Below, one piece after another: positions 22,159-31,370 of a stretch of 64,000 nt of DNA. Under the pieces are notes generated by a model. That model saw only the letters and a program-made list of their open reading frames with translations, did no database searches and had not been told where the DNA came from. Numbering within the stretch: position 1 is the stretch's first letter; the number at the start of each line of letters is the position of its first letter. Made by a program: the position numbers and the translations under genes. The stretch covers positions 310,001 to 374,000 of the forward strand of contig NZ_CP077970.1 in the NCBI RefSeq assembly GCF_024758505.1. The letters are read 5' to 3'. The DNA is from Bradyrhizobium arachidis (GTDB lineage Bacteria > Pseudomonadota > Alphaproteobacteria > Rhizobiales > Xanthobacteraceae).

Positions 22159-23769
22159 TTAAGCCGGCTGGTCTTCGGCGGCCTCAGCGTCTTCGCTGGG
22201 CTTGGCGAGGTCGGCCTCGGTGATCCAGCCGGCCTTGACGCGGGCCTGCATGATCATCGCTTCGGCATCGTCACGGGTGATGTCGATGCCGTCGAGCGCA
22301 CCCGGATATTTGGTCGATTCGCCGCCTTCCTTGCGCTCGGTCCAGCCGACCAGATCGTCGGTGGCGCAGCCGGCGAGGTCGTCGACCGTCTTGATGTCGT
22401 TCTCGCCGAACTTGACCAGCATCTTCGAGGTCACGCCGGGCACGTCCTTGAGCGCGTCCTCGACGCCCAGTTCCTTGCGGCGGGCCTCGAGCTCGGCCTC
22501 CTGCTGCTCCAGATATTCGCGGGCGCGATTCTGCAGTTCCTGCGCGGTCTCCTCGTCAAAGCCCTCGATGCCGGCGAGCTCCTTCGCATCCACCATCGCG
22601 AGCTCCTCGACGGAGGTGAAGCCCTCGGACGCGAGCAACTGGCCGACCACCTCGTCGACGTTGAGCGATTCCATGAACACGCGGGTGGAGTTCTCGAAGT
22701 CGGCCTGGCGGCGCTCCGATTCCTCCTGCTCGGTGAGGATGTCGATGTCCCAGCCGGTGAGCTGCGAGGCGAGACGGACGTTCTGGCCGCGGCGGCCGAT
22801 CGCCAGCGAGAGCTGGTTGTTGGTGTCGGGCACCACGACCTCGATGCGCTCTCGGTCTTCGTCGATGACGACCTTGGAGACTTCGGCGGGCGCCAGGGCG
22901 TTGACCACGAAGGTCGCGATGTCGGGCGACCAGGGAATGATGTCGATCTTCTCGCCCTGCAGCTCGTTCACGACGGCCTGCACGCGCGAACCGCGCATAC
23001 CGACGCAGGCGCCGACCGGATCCACCGAGGAATCCCGGGAAATCACGCCGATTTTCGCGCGCGAGCCGGGATCGCGGGCCACGGCCTTGATCTCGACGAT
23101 GCCGTCATAGATCTCCGGCACTTCCTGCGCGAACAGCTTTGCCATGAACTGCGGATGGGTGCGGGAGAGGAAGATCTGCGGACCGCGGGTCTCACGGCGG
23201 ACGTCGAAGATATAGGCGCGGACGCGGTCGCCGTTGCGGAACACTTCACGCGGCAGCATCTCGTCGCGGCGGATGATGGCTTCACCGCGGCCGAGATCGA
23301 CGATCACGCTGCCATATTCGACGCGCTTGACGACGCCGTTGACGATGTCGCCGATGCGATCCTTGAATTCCTGATACTGCCGGTCACGCTCGGCCTCGCG
23401 CACCTTCTGCACGATCACCTGCTTGGCCGACTGCGCGGCGATGCGGCCATATTCCAGCGGCGGCAGCGTGTCGGCGATGGTGTCGCCGACCTGGGCGCCG
23501 GGATTGGCGCGCTGCGCGTCCGTCAGCGAGATCTGGTTGGAGTGGTTTTCGACCTTCTCGACGACCAGCATGTGTCGCGACAGCCGCAGTTCGCCCTTCT
23601 TCGGGTCGATTTCGGCATGAACGTCAGTCTCGCTGCCGTAACGTGCGCGCGCCGCCTTGGCGATGGCGTCCTCCATCGCAGCGATGACGATGCCGCGGTC
23701 GATCGATTTCTCGCGTGCGACGGCGTCGGCGATCTGCAGCAGTTCGAGTCGATTGGCGCTGACTGCCAT
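22159..23769 (-). CDS. nusA: Transcription termination/antitermination factor NusA
   Basis: 536 residues. The N-terminal RNAP-binding domain starts LELLQIADAVAREKSIDR. An S1 domain follows (about 135-200), then KH1 and KH2 with IGVISRDSSVDPVGACVGMRG and LAIGRRGQNVRLA, then two helix-hairpin-helix (Rpb5/acidic) repeats after residue 360. A further C-terminal segment is rich in Glu and Ala. Modulates pausing, termination and rRNA antitermination. Two bases downstream of rimP. Confidence 0.97.
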   Translation of the reverse strand: MAVSANRLELLQIADAVAREKSIDRGIVIAAMEDAIAKAARARYGSETDVHAEIDPKKGELRLSRHMLVVEKVENHSNQISLTDAQRANPGAQVGDTIADTLPPLEYGRIAAQSAKQVIVQKVREAERDRQYQEFKDRIGDIVNGVVKRVEYGSVIVDLGRGEAIIRRDEMLPREVFRNGDRVRAYIFDVRRETRGPQIFLSRTHPQFMAKLFAQEVPEIYDGIVEIKAVARDPGSRAKIGVISRDSSVDPVGACVGMRGSRVQAVVNELQGEKIDIIPWSPDIATFVVNALAPAEVSKVVIDEDRERIEVVVPDTNNQLSLAIGRRGQNVRLASQLTGWDIDILTEQEESERRQADFENSTRVFMESLNVDEVVGQLLASEGFTSVEELAMVDAKELAGIEGFDEETAQELQNRAREYLEQQEAELEARRKELGVEDALKDVPGVTSKMLVKFGENDIKTVDDLAGCATDDLVGWTERKEGGESTKYPGALDGIDITRDDAEAMIMQARVKAGWITEADLAKPSEDAEAAEDQPA

Positions 23770-23771
23770 GG

Positions 23772-24527
23772 CTAGTCTCCTTCGTCAGGCTCGATCTCGC
23801 CGCGCCGCGCGCGTTCGGCGGCAAGGCGATGTTTCTTCGTGTTGATCGGGGCCGGCTTCTTCTTCGGCCTGGTGTTCTTGGTCGTCTTCGCGCTGATCTC
23901 GGCGTGAGGCGCAGCAGGCGCCTCCAGTCCGAGATCGCGGCGTAGCTCGCGCGCCTCGGCCTTGCCGCGACGCATGGAGGCCGCGATCAACTCATCGGTC
24001 AGAACCAGCCGGGCCTCGGCGATGTCTTCCATGACCAGAAGAACGTCGGCCTCGTCACCGGCCTTGATGTCGTCGCGCGTGACCCGCACGCGGTCGCCTT
24101 CGACGGCGCCGATCGTACCACGAAAACGCTTCCGCCCTTCATGGGCGACGGCCATTTCGACCTTCACGAGATGGCCGAGATGGCGTTCGAAATCGGAGCG
24201 CCGCACCAGGGGGCGGTCGATTCCGGGCGAGGAGATTTCCAGCCGGTAGGCGCGATCGATGGGGTCGGCGACGTCGAGCACCGGCGACAGTGCCCGCGAG
24301 ATCGCCTCGCAATCCTCGAGCTGCATCGAGCCGTCCGGGCGCTCCGCCATGATCTGGACGGTGCAGCCGGCTTCCCCGGAAATGCGGATCCGCACCAGCC
24401 GGTAGCCCATGCCCTGGAGCACGGGGGCCGCGATCGCGGACACCCGCGCCGCGACGCCGGGCTCGACCACGAGCCGGGGCTCGGCCAGCAGATCGGCATC
24501 GGTGGAACCAGGGCTCGGTTCGGTCAT
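23772..24527 (-). CDS. rimP: Ribosome maturation factor RimP
   Basis: 251 residues from the ATG at 24527; the frame stays open upstream to 24728 but that part spans the leader promoter and hairpin. The two-domain RimP core (about 15-180) has [32 protein letters not shown] and [15 protein letters not shown] long basic C-terminal tail rich in Lys, Arg and Ala follows. Needed for 30S maturation. First gene of the rimP-nusA-ylxR-infB-rbfA-truB-rpsO-pnp run. Confidence 0.93.
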   Translation of the reverse strand: MTEPSPGSTDADLLAEPRLVVEPGVAARVSAIAAPVLQGMGYRLVRIRISGEAGCTVQIMAERPDGSMQLEDCEAISRALSPVLDVADPIDRAYRLEISSPGIDRPLVRRSDFERHLGHLVKVEMAVAHEGRKRFRGTIGAVEGDRVRVTRDDIKAGDEADVLLVMEDIAEARLVLTDELIAASMRRGKAEARELRRDLGLEAPAAPHAEISAKTTKNTRPKKKPAPINTKKHRLAAERARRGEIEPDEGD

Positions 24528-24634
24528 ATCCAGGGTCAAGGACGCTCGATGGTTAACGCTTGGTTGACGGCTCGGCTTGCGGAACTCGGGGATCGGTTCC
24601 CGTGGCCACTCGAGTGCGTCTGGACGCAGGTAAT

Positions 24635-24664
24635 AAAAAAGAGCGGGTCCTTCCGGGCCCACTC
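24635..24664 (-). terminator. Attenuator-like terminator in the rimP leader
   Basis: On the minus strand arms GAGTGGGCCC and GGACCCGCTC pair, with one G-U and one mismatch, around a GGAA tetraloop, followed directly by six U residues. It lies about 110 bases before the rimP start and downstream of the promoter at 24700-24728, so transcripts must pass it to reach the operon. Confidence 0.7.
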
Positions 24665-24699
24665 TCAATACCGATCGTATGAGAAGATAAGTTGGCGCG

Positions 24700-24728
24700 G
24701 ATATAGCGCTTTTCGCTCTCGCCGACAA
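24700..24728 (-). promoter_or_regulatory. Promoter of the rimP-nusA operon
   Basis: Minus-strand TTGTCG (24728-24723) and TATATC (24705-24700) with a 17-base spacer. Predicted start near 24693 gives a leader of about 165 bases that includes the terminator-like hairpin. Confidence 0.6.
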
Positions 24729-24868
24729 GGCCCGGCCGGTGGGCGAGGGCCCTTTTTATGCGGTCCCGGCCTAACCCTTCCTTCATCAAGCAGGCCTAAA
24801 TTGCCTGCTGGCGGTGCACTTTAGCCTGCTCGTGTACCCGCGGCGTGCCCGATTCGAGTTTGCGTTCC

Positions 24869-25951
24869 ATGACCGTAGCCACGTCGCTCATTCCCGGACT
24901 GGACGAAATCGTCAGGCGCGGTGATCTGCGCAAGCGCAGCGACGTCGCGCGCGCCATCGCCGATCTGTTTTTCGCGGACTCCGCAAAGCTTCGACCAGAC
25001 CTCGTCGATCTCTTCGACAATCTCCTGATCGACCTCGTGCCGCATGCCGAGCTTGCCGCGCGCATCGATCTCGCCGAACGCTTTTCCAAGATCGGCAACG
25101 CGCCGCGCCACCTCGTCGGCCAGCTCGCGCGCGAGAATGAAATCCAGGTCGCCGCGCCCGTGCTGCGCCGCTCGCCCGTGCTCGACGAGGCAGCCCTGCT
25201 CGAGATCGCCCGCTTCAAGGGGCAGGGCCATCTCTTGGCGATGACCGAGCGGCCGGTGCTCTCGGCAAATCTCACGGACGTGCTGGTCGAGCGCGGCGAT
25301 CGCGACGTCGTGCGTCGCGCCGCCGGCAATGCCGGCGCAAAGTTCTCGGCTGGCGGCTATTCCGAGCTGATCAAGCGCGCCTCCAAGGACGGCGTGCTGA
25401 CGCTCAAGATCGGCCAGCGCGACGATCTCTCCGGCGATCAGCTCAAGGATCTCCTCGGCGGAACGCTCGACGTCATCCGGCGCCGCCTGACCGAAGTGGT
25501 CAAGCCGGCACGCCAGATGGAGATCCGGCGCGCGATGACCGAGATCGAGGAAGCCTCGCTGCCGCCGGGACCGCGGCGCGATTATGCGGACGCCCAGCGC
25601 ACGGTGCTCAACCTGCATCGCGAGGGTCACCTCGGCGAGAGCGCGCTGCTCGGCTTTGCCAAGGCGCACAAATACGAAGAGGCGATTGCGGCGCTGTCGG
25701 CTATGTCGGGCGTCAAGCTGTCGGTGCTCGATCGCCTGATCGCCGGCGACCGCTACGATCCGATCCTGATCCTGGGCCGTGTAAAGAATCTCGGCTGGCC
25801 GACGGTGCGCGCCCTGATCCTGCTCTGGTACGGCCCGCAGCGCATGCCGGCCGATGCCGACATCGAGGCGGCGCGCGTGAATTTCACCAAGCTGATGCCG
25901 ACGACGGCCGAGCGCGTCGTGAATTTCTGGCGCACCCGCCAGACCATCTGA
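24869..25951 (+). CDS. DUF2336 domain protein
   Basis: 360 residues from the ATG at 24869; a GTG eight codons upstream (24845) is an alternative. It is largely alpha-helical and Leu/Ala/Arg-rich with no signal peptide, and the LVERGDRDVVRRAAGNAGAK stretch is the recurring DUF2336 signature, resembling HEAT-like repeats. Probably a cytoplasmic protein-interaction scaffold; the family has no settled role. It separates trmB from rimP, which lie on the other strand, and is transcribed away from rimP. Confidence 0.85.
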   Translation: MTVATSLIPGLDEIVRRGDLRKRSDVARAIADLFFADSAKLRPDLVDLFDNLLIDLVPHAELAARIDLAERFSKIGNAPRHLVGQLARENEIQVAAPVLRRSPVLDEAALLEIARFKGQGHLLAMTERPVLSANLTDVLVERGDRDVVRRAAGNAGAKFSAGGYSELIKRASKDGVLTLKIGQRDDLSGDQLKDLLGGTLDVIRRRLTEVVKPARQMEIRRAMTEIEEASLPPGPRRDYADAQRTVLNLHREGHLGESALLGFAKAHKYEEAIAALSAMSGVKLSVLDRLIAGDRYDPILILGRVKNLGWPTVRALILLWYGPQRMPADADIEAARVNFTKLMPTTAERVVNFWRTRQTI

Positions 25952-25984
25952 ACCGCTTCCCAAGCCGCTTTCCCGCACAGCAAG

Positions 25985-26020
25985 CGCGTGGATGCCCGGG
26001 TAAAGCCCGGGCATGACGAC
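25985..26020. repeat. Palindrome, family F (short copy)
   Basis: Perfect atgcccggg/cccgggcat stem with a 5-base loop in the block gcgtggatgcccggg. The same block ends the longer elements at 37063-37144 and 59970-60092. It lies between convergent genes and could terminate both. Confidence 0.65.
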
Positions 26021-26045
26021 GGAGTGTGCCGTCGCGCACGTAATC

Positions 26046-26756
26046 CTAGACGCGCTTAAACCGCAGATACGCCGCCTTGCGGCCCTCGCGCTCGGCTTTC
26101 CTGCCGTAGCGCGTCATTGTGTAGCTGGGCCAGGGCAGCCGGAAATCGTCGGCGCGCTCGGCGAGCCAGGTGAAGTCAGGCGAACGCGCCATATGCGACA
26201 GCGTCCAGGCGCAGTAATCGTCGATGTCGCAGACGAAGCGGAATTCGCCGCCGCTTTTGATCACGCGCGCCATCGCAGCGATGGTCTTGTCCTGGACGAA
26301 GCGGCGCTTCCAGTGCCGTCGCTTCGGCCAGGGATCGGGATGGATCAGATCGAGCCGCGACAGCGAATCCTTCGGCAGCCAGGCCAGCAGCTCGGCGGCA
26401 TCGCCCGCGAACAGGCGGATGTTGCCGATATTGTTCGCCTCGATCTGCGCGAGGATCTTTGCCATGCCGTTGATATACGGCTCGCAGCCGATGAAGCCGG
26501 TGCGCGCAAACATCTGCGCTTCCGCTACGAGATGTTCGCCGCCGCCAAAGCCGACCTCGAGCCGCAGTGCGTCCGCGGCGGGATCGAAAATCTCACGCAC
26601 GTCAGCCAGCGCCGCGGTGGAGATGTCGAGCGCAAGATGCGGCAACAGGTTCTCGACCAGATCGGCCTGGTGCTGCCTGAGCTTGTGCCCCTTGCGGCGG
26701 CCGAAGAAGGCGCGCTCGTCGTCGGCGCGGCTCGCGTCTGATTTGCGTTCGCTCAT
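26046..26756 (-). CDS. trmB: tRNA (guanine-46-N7)-methyltransferase TrmB
   Basis: 236 residues. A SAM-dependent Rossmann methyltransferase that forms m7G46 in tRNA variable loops. The SAM loop is in LEVGFGGGEHLVAEA, and the family motif LDLIHPDPWPKRRHWKRRFV holds catalytic and tRNA-contact residues. Normal length. Its ATG overlaps the stop of the M20 peptidase gene upstream (ATGA). Confidence 0.97.
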   Translation of the reverse strand: MSERKSDASRADDERAFFGRRKGHKLRQHQADLVENLLPHLALDISTAALADVREIFDPAADALRLEVGFGGGEHLVAEAQMFARTGFIGCEPYINGMAKILAQIEANNIGNIRLFAGDAAELLAWLPKDSLSRLDLIHPDPWPKRRHWKRRFVQDKTIAAMARVIKSGGEFRFVCDIDDYCAWTLSHMARSPDFTWLAERADDFRLPWPSYTMTRYGRKAEREGRKAAYLRFKRV

Positions 26757-27883
26757 CGCAGCGTCTGATAGAGTCGGTAGAGCAGCCGCGCGCGCGGTTC
26801 GAGCGAGGAAATGTAGAGCTGCTCCGTGTGGGTATGCGCCCCCTTGCCATCGACGCCGAGGCCGTCGAGTGTTCCAGTGTGCGCAGCGGTAAAATTGCCG
26901 TCGGAGCCGCCGCCGGTGTGGGTGTCGATCAGATCGAAGCCGAGCTCCGCGGCAAGACCCTTGGCGTGCTCGTAGAGCGAGGCGCCGGAATTGCTCTTCT
27001 CATAGGGCGGCCGGTTGAGCTCGCCCGTGACCTTGACCGTCACGCCCTCGGTCTTCGATGTCAGTCCGAGAATCCTCCCGACGAACTCGTCGGAATCGGC
27101 AAAACTCGGCACCCGCAGGTCGACTTCGGCATAGGCGTCCTCCGGCGTGACGTTGGGCCGGGTGCCGCCGCGCACGACGCCAACATTGACTGACACGCCG
27201 CGCTTCAGATCGTTCATCGCCTCCAGCGCGTGGATGACGTTGGCGAGCTCGCGGATTGCGCTGCGTCCATCCTCCGGCCGCGTGCCGGCATGCGCGGGCA
27301 CGCCCTTGATGAACACCTCGAAGCGGCCGACGCCCTTGCGGCCCGTGACGATCTTGCCGCCATCGCGTGCGGGCTCCGTCACCAGCACATACTTTGCCTT
27401 GCGGCCCTCGGCCTCGATCAGCTTGCGCGAGGTCGGGCTGCCGATCTCCTCGTCCGAGGTGAACATATGCGTGATGCCGAGCGGCGAGCGCTCCGCGGTT
27501 TCGCACAGCCGGCGGAAGGCGTGATGGGCGATGTAGGCTCCGCCCTTCATGTCGTAGATGCCGGGACCGAACGCGCTGTCGCCGTCGATCCGAAACGGCA
27601 GGCGTTCGATGAAGCCCATGGGATGCACGGTGTCGAGATGGCTGAGCACGAGGATGCCGGGCTTGTCCTGGCCCCATGTCGAGCGCACCACGAGATGATC
27701 GCCGCAGCCGTCCACACCTGAGACGCGTTCGAGCGTCACCGGCAGATCGCGGTGGTGATCCGCAACCAGCGAGGTCAGCTTGTTGACCTGGTCCGGCGTG
27801 TCGGTCGGCGTTTCGATCTCCACCCAACGGCGGATGCCCTCGAGCATAGCAGCGGTGTCGAACGGATTTTTGCTTGATGGCAT
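26753..27883 (-). CDS. M20 family metallopeptidase (carboxypeptidase G2/ArgE type)
   Basis: 376 residues. A di-zinc hydrolase of the M20 family. Metal ligands and the catalytic base can be placed in LVLSHLDTVHP (His, Asp), GPGIYDMKGG (bridging Asp), TSDEEIGS (Glu-Glu) and VTEPARDGG; the last His is in GAHTHTEQ. A lid domain lies between about 185 and 295. Likely cleaves a C-terminal glutamate or similar amide; substrate unknown. It overlaps trmB and takes the place between trmB and the XRE regulator where related genomes, as I recall, carry metK. Confidence 0.9.
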   Translation of the reverse strand: MPSSKNPFDTAAMLEGIRRWVEIETPTDTPDQVNKLTSLVADHHRDLPVTLERVSGVDGCGDHLVVRSTWGQDKPGILVLSHLDTVHPMGFIERLPFRIDGDSAFGPGIYDMKGGAYIAHHAFRRLCETAERSPLGITHMFTSDEEIGSPTSRKLIEAEGRKAKYVLVTEPARDGGKIVTGRKGVGRFEVFIKGVPAHAGTRPEDGRSAIRELANVIHALEAMNDLKRGVSVNVGVVRGGTRPNVTPEDAYAEVDLRVPSFADSDEFVGRILGLTSKTEGVTVKVTGELNRPPYEKSNSGASLYEHAKGLAAELGFDLIDTHTGGGSDGNFTAAHTGTLDGLGVDGKGAHTHTEQLYISSLEPRARLLYRLYQTLR

Positions 27884-27994
27884 GTGGCGCCTACGCCTCG
27901 AAAGTTGAAACGATCATCGGAGCGCGCCTTATACGCGCCGATGTCGGCATAGGCCAGATTTGGTGCCGTCTCAAACCCGAATGAGGCATGCGCC

Positions 27995-28408
27995 TCAGCG
28001 CTTGTCGGGACCCTCGCGGGCCGCGATCTGCTCGACGAGATCGACGATCGAGCGGCGCAATTTCGAATCGGTGATTCGGGTGAACGCCCTGGTCAGCGCG
28101 AGGCCTTCGGAGGTCGCGAGAAAATCGGAAACGTAAGCGGGCGAGGCGCCCTCGGCAAAACCGTCCGGCCCCGGCGTGCCGCTCGGTCCGCCCTCGAACA
28201 GGAACGACACCGGCACCTGCAAAATTTCGGCAATCTGCTGGATGCGGCTCGCGCCGACGCGATTGGTGCCCTTCTCGTATTTCTGGATCTGCTGGAACGT
28301 CAGGCCAAGCGCTTCGCCAAGCTTCTCCTGGCTCATGCCCAACATGATGCGGCGCATACGCACGCGGCTGCCGACATATTTGTCAACAGGGTTGGGCGCT
28401 TTCGACAT
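27995..28408 (-). CDS. XRE-family transcriptional regulator
   Basis: 137 residues from the ATG at 28408 (MSKAPNPV). The N-terminal Cro/CI helix-turn-helix (about 13-68) reads RRIMLGMSQEKLGEAL and LTFQQIQKYEKGTNR. The C-terminal half is a poorly conserved sensor or dimerisation part ending in a helical ITDSKLRRSIVDLVEQI. Similar to the PhrR-like regulators found in this locus in rhizobia. Targets unknown; a possible self-operator lies at 28482-28499. Confidence 0.9.
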   Translation of the reverse strand: MSKAPNPVDKYVGSRVRMRRIMLGMSQEKLGEALGLTFQQIQKYEKGTNRVGASRIQQIAEILQVPVSFLFEGGPSGTPGPDGFAEGASPAYVSDFLATSEGLALTRAFTRITDSKLRRSIVDLVEQIAAREGPDKR

Positions 28409-28481
28409 CTCCTCACCCCTCACACACACACCCAGGGCAACAAGTAGGGATGCCTAAGGTGACAACGACTTCAAAACCTCA

Positions 28482-28499
28482 TTTGCAATTTATGGCAAA
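28482..28499. promoter_or_regulatory. Candidate operator upstream of the XRE regulator
   Basis: Inverted TTTGC-N8-GCAAA, 74 bases upstream of the regulator start in an A/T-rich patch that stands out from its G+C-rich surroundings. Inferred as a possible autoregulatory site only from position and symmetry. Confidence 0.3.
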
Positions 28500-28625
28500 C
28501 ATTGCGGAGAAATTTAGCAATGCACGGCTGTCTTTTGCAGCAAGGTGCAGAATGCGGAGGGCGCCGTCGATCTGTCAACCGTGGGAATACGGTTGTCAAA
28601 AACTTCCAGTCACGGAAATCGGCAA

Positions 28626-30254
28626 TCAGGGTCGCCGTTTGGCGGTGCGGCGCCGCACCGCCAAGACGATGGCGAGCGCGACGATGATGGCCGCCGGAAT
28701 GTCGCCGACGCGCGCATAGACGGTCGGAGAGATGGCCGCCGGTAAGCTTGCATCCAAAATGCCTTCGATGCCGAGGCCGAGGCTGGCAACGGTCCGGCCC
28801 ACGGGGTCGATCACCGCCGAGATGCCGGTGTTGGCGGAGCGGACCAGCGGCAGGCCGAGCTCGATGGCGCGCATCCGCGCCTGCTCCATATGCTGGTAGG
28901 GGCCGGTGGAGATTCCGAACCAGCCGTCATTGGTCAGATTGACGATCCAGCCCGGGCGCTCGTCGCGGCCGGCAACGTCGCCGGGAAAGATCGCCTCGTA
29001 GCAGATCAGCGGCAGCGCGCGCGGCGCGCGCGGCACCGGCAGCGCGTGCCGCACGGTACCCGGAATGAATCCGCCCTGCACCCGCGTCAGTTGCTCGAAG
29101 CCGAGCTTCTCCATCAGGCCCTGGAAGGGGAGGAATTCGCCGAACGGTACCAGGTGCAGCTTGTCGTAGACCGCGAGCACGCTGCCGTCGTGGTCGATGA
29201 CGTAGATCGAGTTGTAGGCGCGCGTGATCGGCTTGCCCGGCGGCAGGTCGGGCGCGCGCACCGATCCCGTGATCAGCACGGTCCCCTTGGGCAGGAGGTC
29301 GGCAATCTGCGCCATCGCGTCGGCTTCGCGGGTCAGGAAGAAAGGAAAGGCGGATTCCGGCCAGATCAGGATGGTGGCATCGCTGACTCCGGTCGACTGC
29401 GGCCCTGCGGCGCGATCGGACAGCGCCAGATATTTCTTCATCACCTCTGCTTTCGCAGAGTAGTTGAACTTGGCGTCCTGTTGCAGGTTCGGCTGCATCA
29501 GCCGCAGTTTGGTGCCCGCCACCATCGTGGTCGGATGCAGCGACAGGCGGATCGCGCCAAAGATGCCCATCGCGACCAGCAGCGCGACCGCTGCCGCCGG
29601 CACGCGCCAGGATATTGTACGACCTCGCATCTTTCGATCCGACGTGCGGTCGATCAGCACCGCGGGGCTCGAAAAGATCGCAACGGTGAGGAAGGTCATG
29701 CCCCACAGCCCGATCAGCGACGCCGTCTGTGCGAGCGGCAAAGGTTCCGACAGCGCATAGCCGTAGGCGTTCCACGGAAAGCCGGTCAGCGCGTGGCCGC
29801 GCAGCCACTCGCTGATGGTGAGGCTCGCGGCCAGCGCCAGGATGCGTGTTCCGTCCTTGGTCCAGAGTAGCCGCGCCAGCGCAAAGCCGATGGCCGGGAA
29901 AATCGCAAGGTAGGCGGGCAGGCCGAGCACGGCGAAGGGCGTCAGCCAGGCAAAGGTCTGGGCGTCGACGAAGAAGGCGTAGCCGATCCAGTAGAGGCCG
30001 GGAACGAAATAACCGAGCCCGAACCAGTAGCCGGTCAGCGCTGCTGCCGGGATGCCGCCGAGCTTCCCGCCGCCTGTGCCATCGATCAACCACACCAGAA
30101 CCGGAAAGGTCAGAAACAGCACCGGCCAGGCGTTGAACGGCGCCAGCGCCAGCACCGACAGGGCACCGGCTGCCATCGCGACGAGCGCGCGCTTCCATCC
30201 CCAGGTCAGGATGATGGCGAGCGCGAGCGTACGGAGTTTGGCGGGAATCGTCAC
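28626..30254 (-). CDS. lnt: Apolipoprotein N-acyltransferase Lnt
   Basis: 542 residues. An inner-membrane enzyme that adds the third acyl chain to lipoproteins. Several hydrophobic helices occupy the N-terminal 230 residues. The periplasmic nitrilase-like domain carries the Glu-Lys-Cys triad, visible in LIWPESAFPF, YDKLHLVPFGEF and PLICYEAIFPG. A last membrane helix precedes the basic C-terminus. Starts with GTG overlapping the stop of the CorC-like gene (GTGA). Confidence 0.96.
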   Translation of the reverse strand: MTIPAKLRTLALAIILTWGWKRALVAMAAGALSVLALAPFNAWPVLFLTFPVLVWLIDGTGGGKLGGIPAAALTGYWFGLGYFVPGLYWIGYAFFVDAQTFAWLTPFAVLGLPAYLAIFPAIGFALARLLWTKDGTRILALAASLTISEWLRGHALTGFPWNAYGYALSEPLPLAQTASLIGLWGMTFLTVAIFSSPAVLIDRTSDRKMRGRTISWRVPAAAVALLVAMGIFGAIRLSLHPTTMVAGTKLRLMQPNLQQDAKFNYSAKAEVMKKYLALSDRAAGPQSTGVSDATILIWPESAFPFFLTREADAMAQIADLLPKGTVLITGSVRAPDLPPGKPITRAYNSIYVIDHDGSVLAVYDKLHLVPFGEFLPFQGLMEKLGFEQLTRVQGGFIPGTVRHALPVPRAPRALPLICYEAIFPGDVAGRDERPGWIVNLTNDGWFGISTGPYQHMEQARMRAIELGLPLVRSANTGISAVIDPVGRTVASLGLGIEGILDASLPAAISPTVYARVGDIPAAIIVALAIVLAVRRRTAKRRP

Positions 30255-31369
30255 TGCGGGCCGGCCCCGTCGCTGGGCGGCGGGGTCGGCGTATCGCCGG
30301 ACGGTGGCTGGTTGGTGTCGGACGGCGTCTCGCGACGGCGGCTCTCGCGCTGGGTGCGCGGAACGGGGCGTTCCTTCCGCGGCGCGATCCGCAGGCGCTT
30401 GACGCGGCGCGGGTCGGCGTCGAGCACTTCGACCTCGTAATTGCCGGGACCGGAGATCACCTCGCCGCGCACCGGCAGGCGGCCGACATGGCTGACGAGA
30501 TAGCCGCCGAGCGTCTCGACCTCCTCGCCGGCTTCGCCGGTGACGAAGTCCTCGCCGATCACGGTGCGGACGTCGTCGAGGCTGGCGCGGGCATCGGCGA
30601 TGAAGGCGTTGTCGGGCAGGCGCACGATCGACGGCGCATCGTCGCTGTCGTGCTCGTCGTCGATCTCGCCGACGATCTGCTCGACGATGTCCTCGAGCGA
30701 GACCAGCCCGTCGCTGCCGCCATATTCGTCGACCACGAGCGCGAGATGGATGCGCGAGGCCTGCATCTGCGCCAAGAGGTCGATCGCCCGCATCGAGGGC
30801 GGCACGTAGAGAAGCTTGCGGATGATGTTGGCCTCAAAGAGCGGCAGCGAGAGATCGACTGCGCGCAAATCGAGGCCCGCGGGCAGCGCCTTTTTTCGCT
30901 TGGCCTTTGCCGTCTCCGACACCCGTGCCTTCGCCGTCATGAAAGTCAGGAGGTCACGGATGTGCACGATGCCTTCGGGATCGTCGAGCGTCTCGTTGTA
31001 GACGACGAAGCGCGAATGGCCGGCATTCTCGAACCGGTCCATCAACTCGCCGAGCGGGATGTCGCGCTTCACCGCGATGATGTCGGCGCGGTGCACCATG
31101 ACGTCGGCGATGCGGCGCTCGTGCAGGCTGAGGATATTGCGCAGCATGGTGCGCTCGACGGCGGAGAAGCCGGCATCGTCAGGCGTCGTGGCGTCGAGCA
31201 CGACCTGGAGATCGTCGCGGACCGAGCCCGCCTTCCAGCCGAACAGCGTGCGGATGGCGCGCAGCAGCCAGCTCTCGGCCGCCGGGCGCAAAACTTCGCC
31301 CGGCTGCACCACCGCCGGCAGGTTGCGCGTGTTGCGCGGATTATCGTGGGTCGGCTCGGAATCCGGCAT
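30251..31369 (-). CDS. CorC/HlyC-type CBS-domain protein
   Basis: 372 residues from the ATG at 31369, one base after the ybeY stop. A pair of CBS domains (about 90-230) with RRIADVMVHRADIIAV and HSRFVVYNETLDDPEGIVHIRD is followed by a CorC_HlyC domain that includes GGYLVSHVGRLPVRGEVI. No membrane region, so it is the soluble partner type. Family members are linked to Mg/Co efflux or called hemolysins; the true role is unclear. C-terminal Pro/Arg-rich tail. Confidence 0.92.
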   Translation of the reverse strand: MPDSEPTHDNPRNTRNLPAVVQPGEVLRPAAESWLLRAIRTLFGWKAGSVRDDLQVVLDATTPDDAGFSAVERTMLRNILSLHERRIADVMVHRADIIAVKRDIPLGELMDRFENAGHSRFVVYNETLDDPEGIVHIRDLLTFMTAKARVSETAKAKRKKALPAGLDLRAVDLSLPLFEANIIRKLLYVPPSMRAIDLLAQMQASRIHLALVVDEYGGSDGLVSLEDIVEQIVGEIDDEHDSDDAPSIVRLPDNAFIADARASLDDVRTVIGEDFVTGEAGEEVETLGGYLVSHVGRLPVRGEVISGPGNYEVEVLDADPRRVKRLRIAPRKERPVPRTQRESRRRETPSDTNQPPSGDTPTPPPSDGAGPQ

Positions 31370-31370
31370 C

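Larger units (their letters stand above)
24528..24868. other. Divergent leader between rimP and DUF2336 gene
   Basis: 341 bases with no supported gene. On the minus strand it contains a promoter (24700-24728) and a terminator-like hairpin (24635-24664) in the rimP leader. On the plus side it must hold the promoter of the DUF2336 gene, which I cannot pinpoint. Confidence 0.7.

Noticed and set aside
24528..24728. N-terminal extension of rimP
   Set aside because: It covers the leader promoter and terminator hairpin; the family core begins after 24527.
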